A program made the translations under genes and the position numbers. The notes under the pieces are model-generated. The model was given only the letters and a program-made list of their open reading frames with translations. It was not told the origin of the DNA and made no database searches. Source: Volvox africanus (Eukaryota; Chlorophyta; Chlorophyceae; Chlamydomonadales; Volvocaceae). From it: a stretch of 64,000 nt of DNA. Location: NCBI GenBank assembly GCA_030268105.1, contig BSDZ01000080.1, positions 124,001-188,000 of the forward strand, given 5' to 3'. Positions within the stretch are counted from its first letter, which is position 1; each line of letters starts with the position of its first letter. Shown here in pieces: positions 23,601 to 35,475 of the stretch.

Positions 23601-26600
23601 GAATAGGAAAGGGACTCAGCGTACATGGGAGTTGGGGGCAAAGGGGTGTTGTTTGGACCATCGACCGACCCTATTTGGTAGACCCATTACGTACTCAGAA
23701 ATGCTTTGCCAAAGTCCCAATCACCAAGGACCAATGGATGGGTGATTAATTCCTCGATCTGAACCCCGCCCCTCCACTGGCTATGTGGGGGGGGATCCAG
23801 TCAGGTGTCGTCACTTGAGGGTTCAGATGTTGCGATCACACTCTTGTGTCCCCTTTCCCGCCTTCAGATGAATGGCATCCTGGCTGACGAGATGGGACTG
23901 GGTAAGACCCTGCAGGCCATAAGCCTCCTGGCTCATTTGGCGGAGTCCGGCAGAAGCAGGGTGAGCGGTCTGGGGGAGCAGAGAGGGGCATTAAGGGAAG
24001 CAAGCAAACGCGGCAGGGTCCTTCCGTTGATGGGGTTATTGCCGCAAACTTTGATTGCATTCCTTGTTCTCATCCCCTTTCCCCTTCAGCCTTAGACTCT
24101 CCCCCGTTTCTCACATGGGTTTGGTTTCTATGCCCCTGGTTCTATACCCCTGGCATTCACACGCTTCTATGCCCTTGACCCGGCCTCGGCCCCGCAGGGC
24201 CCTCACCTGATCTTAGCCCCCAAGGCGGTGCTGACCAACTGGGTGGGGGAGATGCAGCGCTGGGCGCCGGGGCTGGAGGCCCTGTGCTACGACGGAACCC
24301 AACAAGAACGTAAGGCCCTCAGGGGCCAGCTACTGGCGGCGGCGGCAGCGGCAGTAGGGGCGGCCGCTGGCAGCGGCGCCGCGGGATACCGTCCGTTGGT
24401 GGTTGTAACGCACTACGACGTGGCCATTCGCGATAAGGGTCTGATGAAAAAGGTGGGTATCAGAAGAACTGAGGTCGTGGGTACCTCTTGTGTCGAGCGC
24501 GCTGTTGAAGTACGGCACGGGGGGGGGGAGGGAAGTCACGCATACCCACTTTCTCCGCATACACACAAACCCAATACTCAGCTTGCCGGCTATGTCCACC
24601 TGAAAGAGGATCTGCTGCCCTCCATCCCTAGCTGACCGGACAGCTATAGCCTCCCCGCGCCCGGCGGGCCCCCTTTCCCCGTAACCTGCCCGCACAGCTT
24701 TCCTGGCAGGTCCTCGTGGTGGACGAGGGACACCGGCTCAAAAACCACCGGTCCGCGCTGTTTTCAGTGTTATCAGGGCTGCGCCCCGCTTGCCGGCTGC
24801 TGCTGAGCGGCACCCCGCTGCAAAACAACCTCAGCGAGCTGTGGGCGCTTCTCAATTTCCTCATGCCGCACGTCTTCAGTTGTCAACAGGACTTCGACGA
24901 CTGGTTTGCGGCGCCCTTCAAGGCGGGTTACCGGGAGGGCTGTGCGCGTCTGGAGACTCACGGGTGAAGAGTTTGACAGACCCAGTAAAGACGATAGCGG
25001 CAGATGCTGCCAGCTTGCAGAGGAGCCAAAAGCAGCGCGAGGCACAACCCGGTCTTTCCCGCTTCCTCACTTCCCTCCCCCCTCACAGGGCTCAGCGGAT
25101 CGTGAGGACCTGGAGCTGGGAGAGGAGGAGCGACTCCTGGTCATCAACCGCCTGCACCAGGTGGGAGCTAGGAGAGGGTGGACACAGATGCGGGTAGCCT
25201 AGGACCAGGAGAAGCCATCTGGTAAGGGGTCGTCATTGTTTTACGTGAATGCCAGATCATCCTTGACCCGTGGGGAGGTGTCAGAGGAACCCCCTTCAGG
25301 GGGTTTAAGGAGGGGCCCCAACACTCTTTCAGCACCAAAGTTCAACACATGAGCAAATCCTCTCTCCCTCTCTTTTCCTCAGGTTCTTCGGCCGTTCCTC
25401 CTGCGCCGTACGAAGCGGGAGGTGGCGTCGGAGCTCCCGGAAAAGCGTCGCCACGTCATCAGGTGCCCCATGTCGGCTTGGCAGGTGGGGCCAGAGATGG
25501 GAGGAGGCGAATATTAGTCAAGACCTGGTACTACAGCTGTCGAGAAACAAGTATTCCTGCCGGAGTGATGGGGCAGCCTTGAAACGGGCGTAGGCAGATG
25601 CCTGGAGGTCAGATCATGGCAATGAAAGTGAGCGATGTAGCCGCCAAGGCCACCGCGTTAAAAGTGGAGCAGGGCTGGGGGGGAGGATCAGCGAAGCGGC
25701 AATCAAGTGTTGGGTTGTAACGGCATGGGCCTTATGGAAGGGACGAGTGATGTTAAAAAAGGTCAGCGTCTATTCCGGGAATGAAGCGCATGAGTTCACA
25801 GTCCAGATTCAGATATGTCCGCTATCTTCAAATCCTCATCTACAGTCTTACGAATTTTACGGATAGCAGTTTGGAAATCATTTACGTGATGCCGTATAGT
25901 GCGCGCGGATGCGCTTCTGACAGCCCCACGGGGAAGCTGTGGCAGTGCAAAGCCCCCCGACCTCGTGAGACCTTCCAAGGGGCAGATGCGCCACATGCTT
26001 TCCATGTCACAGCTCCTCTCCGCATCGCTCTTCATCGTGTCTTCCTAATCCCTGCCGCACATGACTGCCTAAACAGGCGGAGCTTTACCGGCAGATCAGT
26101 CAACGCGGTTTGGTGGCAGCATCGGGCAAGGTAGGCCGTGGGCGGCCAAGGATGCGGAGCTCGGCACTCACACTTCCTTCCACCTCCCTACCATTCCTCC
26201 ACCAACCCCGTGCGTAAGGTCTCTCGCACGTCTGCCACCATAATACCCCTGGGCCGCCTCAACTTGACTTGGCTCCCCTGCTATGGTCCCGGTATAACAG
26301 CGGCTTTTAGACACCCTCCAGCATTCTCTATCGCCCCGCCCCCTCCGAGCACGAAGCCAACAGCACGTCATATATCAATGGTCCAACATGCACGATGGGG
26401 TCTCTTATTCGTGCTTTGTTCGTTGATGATGACTACTTCCACCCTCAATACGAATCCGACACCGCCGTAGGCTCGCTCTTTGGTCAATTTGTCCATGCAC
26501 CTGCGAAAGGCCTGCATCCATCCCTACCTGCTGGAGGAGGAGAGGGCGGTCCCGGGGTTGCCGCTGGGGAGGGGGATACCCGGCAGGGCGCCCGGGCAGG

Positions 26601-29600
26601 AGCCCCAACTAGGCGCAGGTGGCGCAGCACCTGCAGTGGCGCCAGTACCAGCACCGGGCGGGGCCGGAGCCGCAGATCGGCTGAGGCAGAGCCCTGACGC
26701 GGGGCCTCAGGCGGTGTTTGCTGCTCCCGATGCTGCCGCGGAGGAGCTCATCCGGTCGAGTGGCAAGGTGCGCCTAGAGGGAGCCAGCAGCTCCGTTGGT
26801 GGGTGCGGGATGTTAGCCATTGGTTTGCGTTTTGGGGGTCTCGGCAAGCTTTCCTCACTGAACTGATTTCCGCCTGTCCCCAAATAAGGGAGCTGATAGG
26901 TCATCTTCAAGCATGGAAATTTAGAACCAAGCAAAAGGGAGGCTGGGTGGTTGAAGAGAAGGTTTCCTTGCATTCCCCATTAGTGGTCGAGACCCCCGCC
27001 CATGTGTAACCGGTATTGGCTGATTCTGCATGAAGGAGGTCAGCACAGAGGCCCGCCCTCACATTTGTCGCAGTTTCTGTTTCCGAGTTGCATCTCGTCC
27101 TTCCTCTTCCGCACTTGGGATTCACACTGTTTCCTCTCAAGGAACTCACATCTCACTTTCAACCGGGGCCACCCAAGACCTCGTTACCACCGCCTCCCTC
27201 TCTTTCCTGCTTTCGACCTCCCGTAGCTGGCCCTTCTGGACTCAGTGCTGCCCAAGCTGGCGGCTACGGGTCACCGTGTGCTGCTGTTCAGCCAGATGAC
27301 CCGGGCTCTGGACCTCGTGGAGGTACGTGCAGCGGCATGTGCCTGTACGTGCATATGTAGGGAGGGGGTTTGGGGGAAGGGAAAGAAAGCAGATTCCCGG
27401 GCGCACCATGTAATGGGGGCCTCATCCTAATAGGGCCCACGTCCGAAAGCCTACTTGCTCACCACTCACAGCTCCCCGCTACGCCGCAGGAGCTTCTCGA
27501 GCTGCGCGGTCACCCGTACCTCCGTCTGGACGGCTCCACCCGCACCGAGGAGCGACCCCGTCTCCTGGCCGCCTTCAACGACCCTGCCTCCCCCCACCTT
27601 GTGTTCCTGCTGTCTACCCGGGCAGGCGGTATGGGCCTTAACCTACAGGTGGGACTAGAGTGCCAGAGTGCCCTGTCAGATTTTGTCTTAAAAAGTTACT
27701 TGGGGCGAATTAGGTACAAGTGGCAACAGAGTGGGAACCTCAGAATCGGGCGGGAAATGAAGGAGGCACCCCACATCGACGGGGGGCCATTGGGGAAGAT
27801 GGTACCCTTGAGAGTACTCAAGGGTGCCGAAGCCTGCCTGTTAGGTCTTCATGCCCATTGTGGGCGCCCTCACGTCAGCCATGTGACTCTGCGCTGAAAC
27901 CATCCGTCCTTCAGGACTGAAACCCACCCGGACTCACCGCCACGATATACCTATCCCGCCGTTTCCTGTGCCAACTCAGTGTACGCGTTTTGGTATCCCT
28001 TGGTGTCCCTTAGTTCTTATCTTTATATCTTTTTCCGTGTCCCGCGGTTCTTCCTCTGCCCTGTCCCTCACTCAGTCCGCCGACACGGTCATCATGTTGG
28101 ACTCGGATTGGAACCCCGCGATGGACCAACAGGTGAAGAAGTTGTGCTGTTGAAGAAACAGCGAGCTGGAAGCGCATGGGGGTGGGTGCGGTGAGGGAGC
28201 TTCGGGGACCAGCCAGGCGGCTTGGGATAGGGTTATCGTATTGCTCATGAGGATTGAGTCCGTGTTGCCCGGACACACTAGGGTCACCTCGGTAAGCCCG
28301 TCACGATGTCAGGGCGTGATCGGGTATGTCCCCTCTCTTTCATACACACGCACAGGGACGGTCTTTCTGTTTCAAGTATCGGGACTCTTTCTGTTGGGGC
28401 AGGACAGGGCAGGGTAGCTGTGCCCCTCAAGCCAACTTATGGCTGCTTAGTTGGATTTGAAAGCAGCACGGAGCTGCCCCTCATTGTTCCCTCGCAGGCT
28501 GAGGACCGGGCTCACCGCCTGGGTCAGACCAGGTCCGTGCTGGTGCTGGTGCTGGTCAGCAGCGGCACTCTGGAAGAGGTCATTCTGGACAGGGCCCAGA
28601 ACAAGAGAGGCATGGGGGAAGCGGTTATCGGGGCGGGGTTGTTCAACGAGCGGGCTACGCAGGCGGAGAGGCAGCAGGTACAGCCGCCTTAAAAGGCCGT
28701 GGGAATGGGGGTTGTGGAAGCAGGGGAGGAAGGGCAAGGAAAGGGAGAAGCCGCAGGGCGGTGACAAGCATTTAAGCAGGCCCATATAAACTACATCATC
28801 GTATTCGTGAAATTATATTCCATAGGAAAGGTATATAGTAGTAAGGCTATAGTAATATGCTGGTAGCTTCGCAGGTCACCCCACGCAGTGCGATCCCTCC
28901 CTCCCGTACCTACCCCTAATCACTGCTTGCCTGGTTTGCGATTTCTTCAATTCCAATTACGCCCTCCATTTCAGCAACTAGCGCAGGTCTTGGATTTGCA
29001 AATGAGAGACGAGATATTGTCGTTTCTCGACCCCCCTTGTGCCGTTCCTAGGCCCTACAGGCGCTCCTCGGTCAGGGCAGCGGGGTCTTGATGGAAGGCT
29101 CTGCTCCACCACACACCACACAGGAAATCAACAAAATGCTGGCCAGGTGAGAACCAACCCTTGGTGTGATAAGCAGTTGGAAAAGCCCGCCAATGGAGGG
29201 AGTAAGGGGCGCAAGGGGCGGGAAAACCCAAACGAGGCGTACGGAGGGACCACCTGTCCGCAAGGCGCAGGTGGCAATGGGGAAGGGGAAGGGGAAGGGG
29301 ATTTCGAAGCGGTTAAGATGGGGTGTTTAGGGTGTTTGGGCCGTATATAAATGAGGTAGGGTACCCGAGCACATATTCACAGCCATTGCCGCCTATCCCT
29401 TAAAATATTCCTTTAATTTCTTGTCCTATCCTGGTTGAAGTTTTCACGTCATGTCCTGCTTTCCCCTTCCATCACAACAGGTCGGATGAGGAGTTGCAAA
29501 TGTTTGAAGAGTTTGACGCTAGCCGGCAGAATGACGCGGTCCGGGCAGCTGCAGCAGCGGGCTATTCGACCCCGTTGCCACCCTTAATGGGCGAGGATGA

Positions 29601-31327
29601 GCTCCCGGACCGGGTGAGGGCCAGGGAGAGCACCTTTGGCGACTCAGACAGTAACGACGGCGGTGCCAATGGCGACCAGGTGGGGGCCACTGGCCTTCAG
29701 GTGGGCCTTATGGCGGATCTGGATCTTAGTTTGAATCGTTTGGGGAATCGGTCCGGCCTTCAAATGGATCTGAGTTCAGAGTTTCGAGAACCACACCGGT
29801 ATATTGTGTCGCTGATTACCGCTACGTCGGAATGTTCCTTGTCCTAATCACAGTTGTCTGACACAGTGGTAGACGGCCGGCCCCCGACAGGAAAATGCCG
29901 ACAAGGCAGCCATATGCACAGGCCGAGGCGGTGAGGAAGGAAGAGGTCTGCTGCCACGGCGGACCCGCCGCCGCCGTGTGGCCTCCACCGGGTCCAATGG
30001 CAGCCGCCAGAGCTATGCTGACCTTCTGGACGACTCTGCTTTCAAGCAGCTACTAAGGGCCGGAGATGGCACCAGCAATGGTAGCTTTAGCAGTGACACC
30101 AGCAGCAGCAGCAACAGTCGTAACAGCAGCAGTGATGAGGACAGCGTTTTATTCCGCTGTCGCAGGGTGAGGAGCTGTGCTCGTCGGTGGGCAGGCGCAC
30201 GCAGTGGCAGGGCTGTAGTCGATGGTGGGGACGTAGGGTGTGATAGCGATAGCGGCACCGACAGCGACAATGACGAAAATGATAGTGAGGAAATTGAGGA
30301 CAGCAGTGGTCCCAGATCATCAAAGGTTAGGGTGAGACGGCCGCGGCAGCAACCATTGCAGACATGGCGGCTTTCGGAGGACGAGTCGTCCTCTGAATTG
30401 TCCGAAGAAAACGAGGATGAAGAGGCCGAGGGCGATAAACCGCAGCAACAGAACGAGCAGCAGGAAGTGGATGTGCGGGAATCACGGAAACAGAAGGGCG
30501 TAGTGCAGCCAAACTCGCCGAAAGCTGGACAGGTACAGCACTGCGACCCGCAGCAGCAGAAAGGAGAGGAAGAGGAAGAGGGGATTGAGGAGGTGCGCAC
30601 CGTTCGCAACATGAGCGGGAAGTGCAGCAGCAATGGAGCTCAAAGGGACCGCAAACGCACCAGGGCGGGGGACGAGGAGGAACTTAGGGCCAGGGGCAAA
30701 GGACTGCGGCCACGGCGGCTCCGGCAATGGCATGGCAGCAGTATGGTGGTGGACGACAGCTCCAAGGGATGCGTGGAGCCGCGCTCAGTTGCCGCTGCTG
30801 CTGCGCCAGAACGGTTAGCTGAAGTGGCCAGCCAGCACGATGGGAGCGAAAGGTTTATGCAGCTGCGTACAAGATTGCAGCAAGATGCGCCAGGGGCGCT
30901 GGCCGCACCGCTGGTCGACACCGCTGTTGCCGCTCAGGTTCATGAGGGCTCAACCACCGACGCCGCTGGGTTGGGGCAAGCGTCGGGGACCCAGATCCCC
31001 AACGGATGCGGCGGTTCGTCTGATGTGAAATCAGGTGCAAGCTCTGAACCTTCCAACGAAAACGGAAACGTGTATATACATACGGGCCTTGGAAGACAAG
31101 AGAAGATCTGCAGAGACCGCTCAGTGCCCCAATTTCGCCAGCCGCAACATGGCAGCAGGCAGCGGCACGTGGCCAGGCCCGGATCAGCATGTGTACACAA
31201 TGAGGGGAAGGAGCAGAGGGATGCAGCTGTAGAGGGCCTCTCAGCCAGTGGAATTAACGGTCCCGAGAGCGCACAGGCCTCGGGATCTGGGAGGAGGCTT
31301 CGCAGCGGCCGCGTGACGGGGTCGTAG
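20651..31327 (+). CDS. Snf2/Brahma-subfamily chromatin-remodelling ATPase (HSA-ATPase-SnAC)
   Basis: This is a large ATP-driven nucleosome remodeller of SWI/SNF type. Exons in phase: 20651-21411, 21673-21853, 22299-22385, 22597-23177, 23436-23538, 23868-23960, 24198-24452, 24698-24922, 25088-25160, 25383-25484, 26077-26130, 26471-26767, 27227-27322, 27490-27648, 28076-28132, 28498-28677, 29061-29146, 29481-29679, 29873-31327. The HSA-like helix is [18 protein letters not shown], followed by [17 protein letters not shown]. Helicase motifs are [59 protein letters not shown] and [12 protein letters not shown]. The DEGH box, [13 protein letters not shown] and [12 protein letters not shown] point to the Snf2 subfamily. 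ALLGQGSGV through [13 protein letters not shown] fits the SnAC histone-anchoring region. No bromodomain is seen; instead there is an acidic, Ser/Glu-rich tail of about 450 residues. The start codon is uncertain. Gly/Ala/Pro-rich inserts interrupt the second RecA lobe. Confidence 0.88.
23539..23605 (+). repeat. 26-bp tandem repeat containing the 5' splice site of an SNF2 intron
   Basis: A 26-base unit starting GTGAGGGCGGGGAATGGGGG is present twice perfectly (23539-23564, 23565-23590) and a third time partially (from 23591). The first copy starts exactly at the intron donor after exon 23436-23538, and each copy is preceded by AGG, so the donor sequence AGG|GTGAGG occurs three times. Confidence 0.85.
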
Positions 31328-33902
31328 AGCAGGACACCAGCGGCTGGGGAAAGGGCCGTAAGGGCAGCAGAGAGCAGTGACGGTGCAAGGAGCAGCCAGG
31401 GCAGGCGTTAGCACCCGAGCCAGGGCTAACCGCGGTCGCGCAGGTCATCATCAACCAGGCGCTGCGGTATAAACGAAGACGACAACGACGCTGCGACGCA
31501 GGTATTAAATTGTGGTTAATGTAGAATCCAGCTCCCAAATCCGAGGCCCCGAGGGTGAGGGCTCGGAATGATGAGCGGAATGATGAGCATTTTCCTCTTG
31601 TGTGCGTGTGGACTTTAGACGAGCTGTGTTTCTTCCTAATCACTTTCGAAAATGCGTTTGGCGGAGTAGGTTCTGACGGCTATAACGATGTAGTTATAAA
31701 TACTCAGGCTGCCATATTTAGCAAATTATCAGTCAATCGGTCAGAAACATATTATTACCGGTAAAGTAGAAATTTTCGCGTTATCAAAGAAAGAAAGTAT
31801 TTTTTGAGCGTGGGAGACCAGGGTTGGACTATGGGGTATTCAAGCCTTGGCCTGACACGAGCAGCAGGAGGCCCGTTTGCGTACACGCGTCAGGTAAATC
31901 AGTCAGAAACTGAGGAAGTCTTTGAAATGGCAAAGAGCAGTCCTTAAAACCTTGTCGTGCAAGAATATGTTGTGAATGTATTCTTTCGATCTTGGGAAGC
32001 GATTGGTTGGACGGAGTGACACATCCCCCCTAGCGTCTGTGGTTGGGTAAAGGTGAGAGGACGTGAGAGGGGGTGAGAGGACGTGAGAGGGGGTGAGAGG
32101 ACGTGAGAGGGAGTGAGCGGGCCCCCTGCGCACCGCGCCAGATTGAAATAATGCAAATTCCATCGCATCCTGTAGTTGCAGATGCCAGACACACTCCCGA
32201 CCGCCATCTGCAGACGCCAACCACAGCTGCCGCATCTGGATTGCGTTACTAGGCATTGCAATTCAGGCCTTCCAAGGCTGCCGAGCGTTTGGCACGTTTT
32301 CTTCTGCTTCATCTGCAAACCGGCAGCTGTACCACAGTAATGATGTGCCTGTGAGTGACTATCGGTAAATGCGAGTACACCAGACGGTGCATGGTGGTAA
32401 CGAAGCACATACAGGTCTGACACCCCGGGTTATGCGCGTTTTGGCTAAGCTCGGGGGTCGTGTACAACTCTAATCATCACGTTTGCGTTAGAAAATCCCA
32501 CCCCTGCAGGAATACCGCAGCGCCCGTGCTGGCGACTATCGACTGATGCTCTACAACCTCGGGTCGCGCACAGATTCGTCACACATGACAGGACAATCAA
32601 TTGCATTATATCACTTACGATTAGCAGAAATCTCGGATGTATTGCGATACCCTGAGCCAAGATGCGGGGCAAGGTTGGTGTTGCATGATAATCGCATTTG
32701 ATAATATGATTATATAAATCCTTTGAAATTAATCTGGTTCCGTATGAAATATCCCGCTTTTATCGGGGACATGACCGTATGTTCCACCACGGTTCGCATC
32801 TACGGTCGTGGAATTCACACCCAATATGGGAAATTAGGTTGGTATCATAGAACGAAGCACGATAAGTACCAGACGGTTGGCTCATAATGTTGTCTCAAAC
32901 TGGTGAAGCGAGCAAAAGTAAACGATTTCATGTGTTCAATGTACAATCTAATCGAAAATTTTGCTATCTTTTGATATTTTTCATGTTGTTTTACCTTGGA
33001 GGTGGCTTCACGTACCAGAGGGGCATCAGCCATGTCAAGGGGCGGGCCGCAGTAGCGGGACGAGTAACGGAATCAACGGATCGCTACGGATAGCTCCGCA
33101 GAGAGTTTGAAAAGCTCAGAGCTTCACTAGTGGCTGGTTATCCGAAGCTTAATTGCCAGGAGGTTCCCACAATCCCTCCTTTGGCGGTGTCATCTGACCT
33201 TTGGTGCTCGTTCAACTTCGAGCAACTTTGGCCAAGGAAAGAAGGATAGATTCATAGTTAAGAAAGATTGAATCCTCAATACCTGAGTAGCCGCAGCTTG
33301 CCAAACCACGAGCTTGTTGTGCTACTCATCATTCAACACATACAGGTAGGCCATTGTGCGGTCTTTCATCACTCCTCGCAACTTTCAGTTCAATAATAAT
33401 CGGTAGATCGGAGAATTTTGGAAGCTGCTTGGTTTAGGCCAACCCATGCTGCAATTTCGCAGCTGGCGGTTATCGACCTTGAAACCTCTTCAAACGCATC
33501 ATATTGCCCACAGATTCCTCTTTGACCTTTTATCATGCGGAGCTTCACAATCCTCCCGCTGTTATGTATGTGCTTCGTTATCATCGTGGACGGCCGGCGG
33601 TAGGTACATCAAATCCAGCAACGAGGAACAGCATTCCAGTCATAAGGTTATTTTTAAATTTCTGTTGTGATCGATTGTGCTTGCCGCGTTCGTATTGCAT
33701 GCTTCGGGTTCCGTTGTCGTAAACGCGCCACGGACCTTAAAACCTGTGACATACTTGAATTTAAGAGCCTGAAAAAGCGGAACCGACGATCGTCAACTGA
33801 TAAGGATATTGTTCTAAGTAGAGGAAGTGTCTGAGCTAGACATCGTATTTCCTGTCCCTTCACCGCCCTCGCCCTGTCCGTCCCGTTCTTCTCTTGCCAT
33901 AG
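31328..33902 (+). other. Intergenic region; should contain the missing pherophorin first exon
   Basis: It lies between the SNF2 stop codon and the first recognisable pherophorin exon. The pherophorin needs a signal-peptide exon here. Hydrophobic stretches are encoded near 32965-33005 (YLLIFFMLFYLGGG) and near 33670-33725 (IVLAAFVLHASGSVVV), but I could not tie either to a start codon and a phase-consistent donor. A three-copy 20-bp tandem repeat lies at 32052-32111. Nothing else is recognisable. Confidence 0.4.
32052..32111. repeat. 20-bp tandem repeat, three perfect copies
   Basis: The unit GGTGAGAGGACGTGAGAGGG occurs three times head-to-tail (32052-32071, 32072-32091, 32092-32111) and decays afterwards. 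Each unit is itself two diverged 10-mers (GGTGAGAGGA / CGTGAGAGGG), so it probably grew by slippage. Confidence 0.9.
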
Positions 33903-35475
33903 GGGCCTATTCCACTCGTCCCTGGGCAACACCTTCCCCAACTATCCCTGCCAGGCTGACCCCAGCCTCAGCCCCTTCAAGTTGGAGCCCACCTACACCA
34001 TGTCTCCATCCGCCAACGGTCAGCGTATCTGTTTCATTGGCGCCGCTATCCAACGCTGCCCAACCGAGGACCCTTGCTGCACTCAGGCCGATTTCTACAA
34101 ACTGTTACTGCGCGTGCGACCTACTTGCCGCCGTGCTATCCGCTCCGTCACCGTCAACGGCCTTGCAGCGCCCACGCCAACCTTTGAGGTGTACGGCTTA
34201 GCGCGTGATATGGCATTGTTCAAGCTTCCCCGCCTCAATCTGACTACCAACAACGCCACAGGCTCCAAGATTTGCATTACGCTCCGAGACCCCTGCCCCA
34301 ATTTGGCAGCGCTGTGTCCCGAGGGCGACGGCAGCTGCACCTACTCCATCGGCCAATCGACCTCCCCACACAGGTGCTGTCCCACGAACAAGTTCGGGTC
34401 TGTGCCGCCGCCACCGCCACCCGCCTCCGCTACGGCTGTCAATCCTGTACCAAGCAAACCCTTGCCATTGCCGACGACAGCCCCGCGACAGAAGGCCGTC
34501 CCATCCAGAAGAAACCTAGCCAATGGGCCGGCGCCGTACACGGGCACGTTTCCGTACGTCAGGTGGGACGGTTGGCCGTGCCCCCGGCTGAGCTGAATCC
34601 GCATCTTACCGGGCGATTTGCGTGCTTGTCTGCGTTTGATTGTTTTCCGAGCGCCTGCCTATTCCCACCCCTCGCCCGCCCACCCTGACAGTGCCTGCAA
34701 CCAGACCACGGGCTTGATGCCCTTCCGCCTGGCGGGATCCCCTGTGCCCAGTCGGACCATCTCGGGCGGCAACGTGTACTGCTTCACGCTGGAGGCTGCA
34801 CCTTGTGCCGATTCCTCGTCTTCCTGCTGTTCGTCTAACTTACTGAAAGTGGACTGGTGGAGCTACGACACTTGCCGGGGCAGCGTGCGGGCCTTCGTCG
34901 ACAAGGTGCCGTACCCGGTACGGCAAGAAAACCTATGAGGGATTCGGGAGTCCCTGTGTGCGGGTATCGGGTGTTCTTCCCCAACCGGCTAAAGTGTGGT
35001 TCGTCAACCCATTGAAACCAGTTATACATTCCAGGCTTGGCGCCCCACGCCATATTATTTTATTAACCACCATATTGTCCGGATAAGAATCCACAAGAAC
35101 TTGTAAACGGTCGGACGCTGCCGTTGTGTCCCCATATGCGCCTATGGCGACATAACTAGCCTGTCGTGGGCTGATGCATTCGGGCCGTAGCTTGGCTACA
35201 GTACTAAAGCCGGCGACCTTTCGCATGCACCCTGCTCCTGCCTTCAGGTGACCTGGGACCAAGGGGGCACGTTCCGCCTTACCAAACTTAACTACTCGCC
35301 CGACGAGGTGGCTGCTCAACCCAAGCAAATCTGCATTGAACTGCGAAAGGACGGCCCCTGCGACAGCATACAGAAGTTTTGCCGCCTGGGCAGCACTGGC
35401 GGTTGCACCTACGCGCTCTATGATGGTTCTCAGGCCTGCTGCCCCACAGCTAACACACCTGCCTTGAGGCGATGA
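33903..35475 (+). CDS. Pherophorin, two-domain extracellular-matrix protein (first exon not found)
   Basis: Pherophorins are secreted, hydroxyproline-containing glycoproteins of the volvocine cell wall and extracellular matrix. Exons 33903-34562, 34692-34917 and 35248-35475 join in phase. Domain 1 starts NTFPNYPCQADPSLSPFKLE and contains the characteristic RICFIGAAIQRCPTEDPCC and KICITLRDPCPNLAALCPEG. A short proline hinge follows (VPPPPPPASATAV). Domain 2 starts TFPYVSACNQTTGLMPFRLA, has VYCFTLEAAPC and QICIELRKDGPCD, and ends CTYALYDGSQACCPT before TGA at 35473-35475. Regular Cys-rich blocks match the family pattern for both domains. The hinge is much shorter than the long Ser-Pro rods of matrix-forming pherophorins. 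The signal-peptide exon must lie upstream; the acceptor at 33902 has a strong pyrimidine tract. The intron 34918-35247 carries an antisense open frame without recognised features. Confidence 0.88.

Noticed and set aside
34933..35328. 131-codon antisense open frame across a pherophorin intron and exon
   Set aside because: Part of it is the shadow of the pherophorin exon, and no mobile-element or protein-family motif was recognised.
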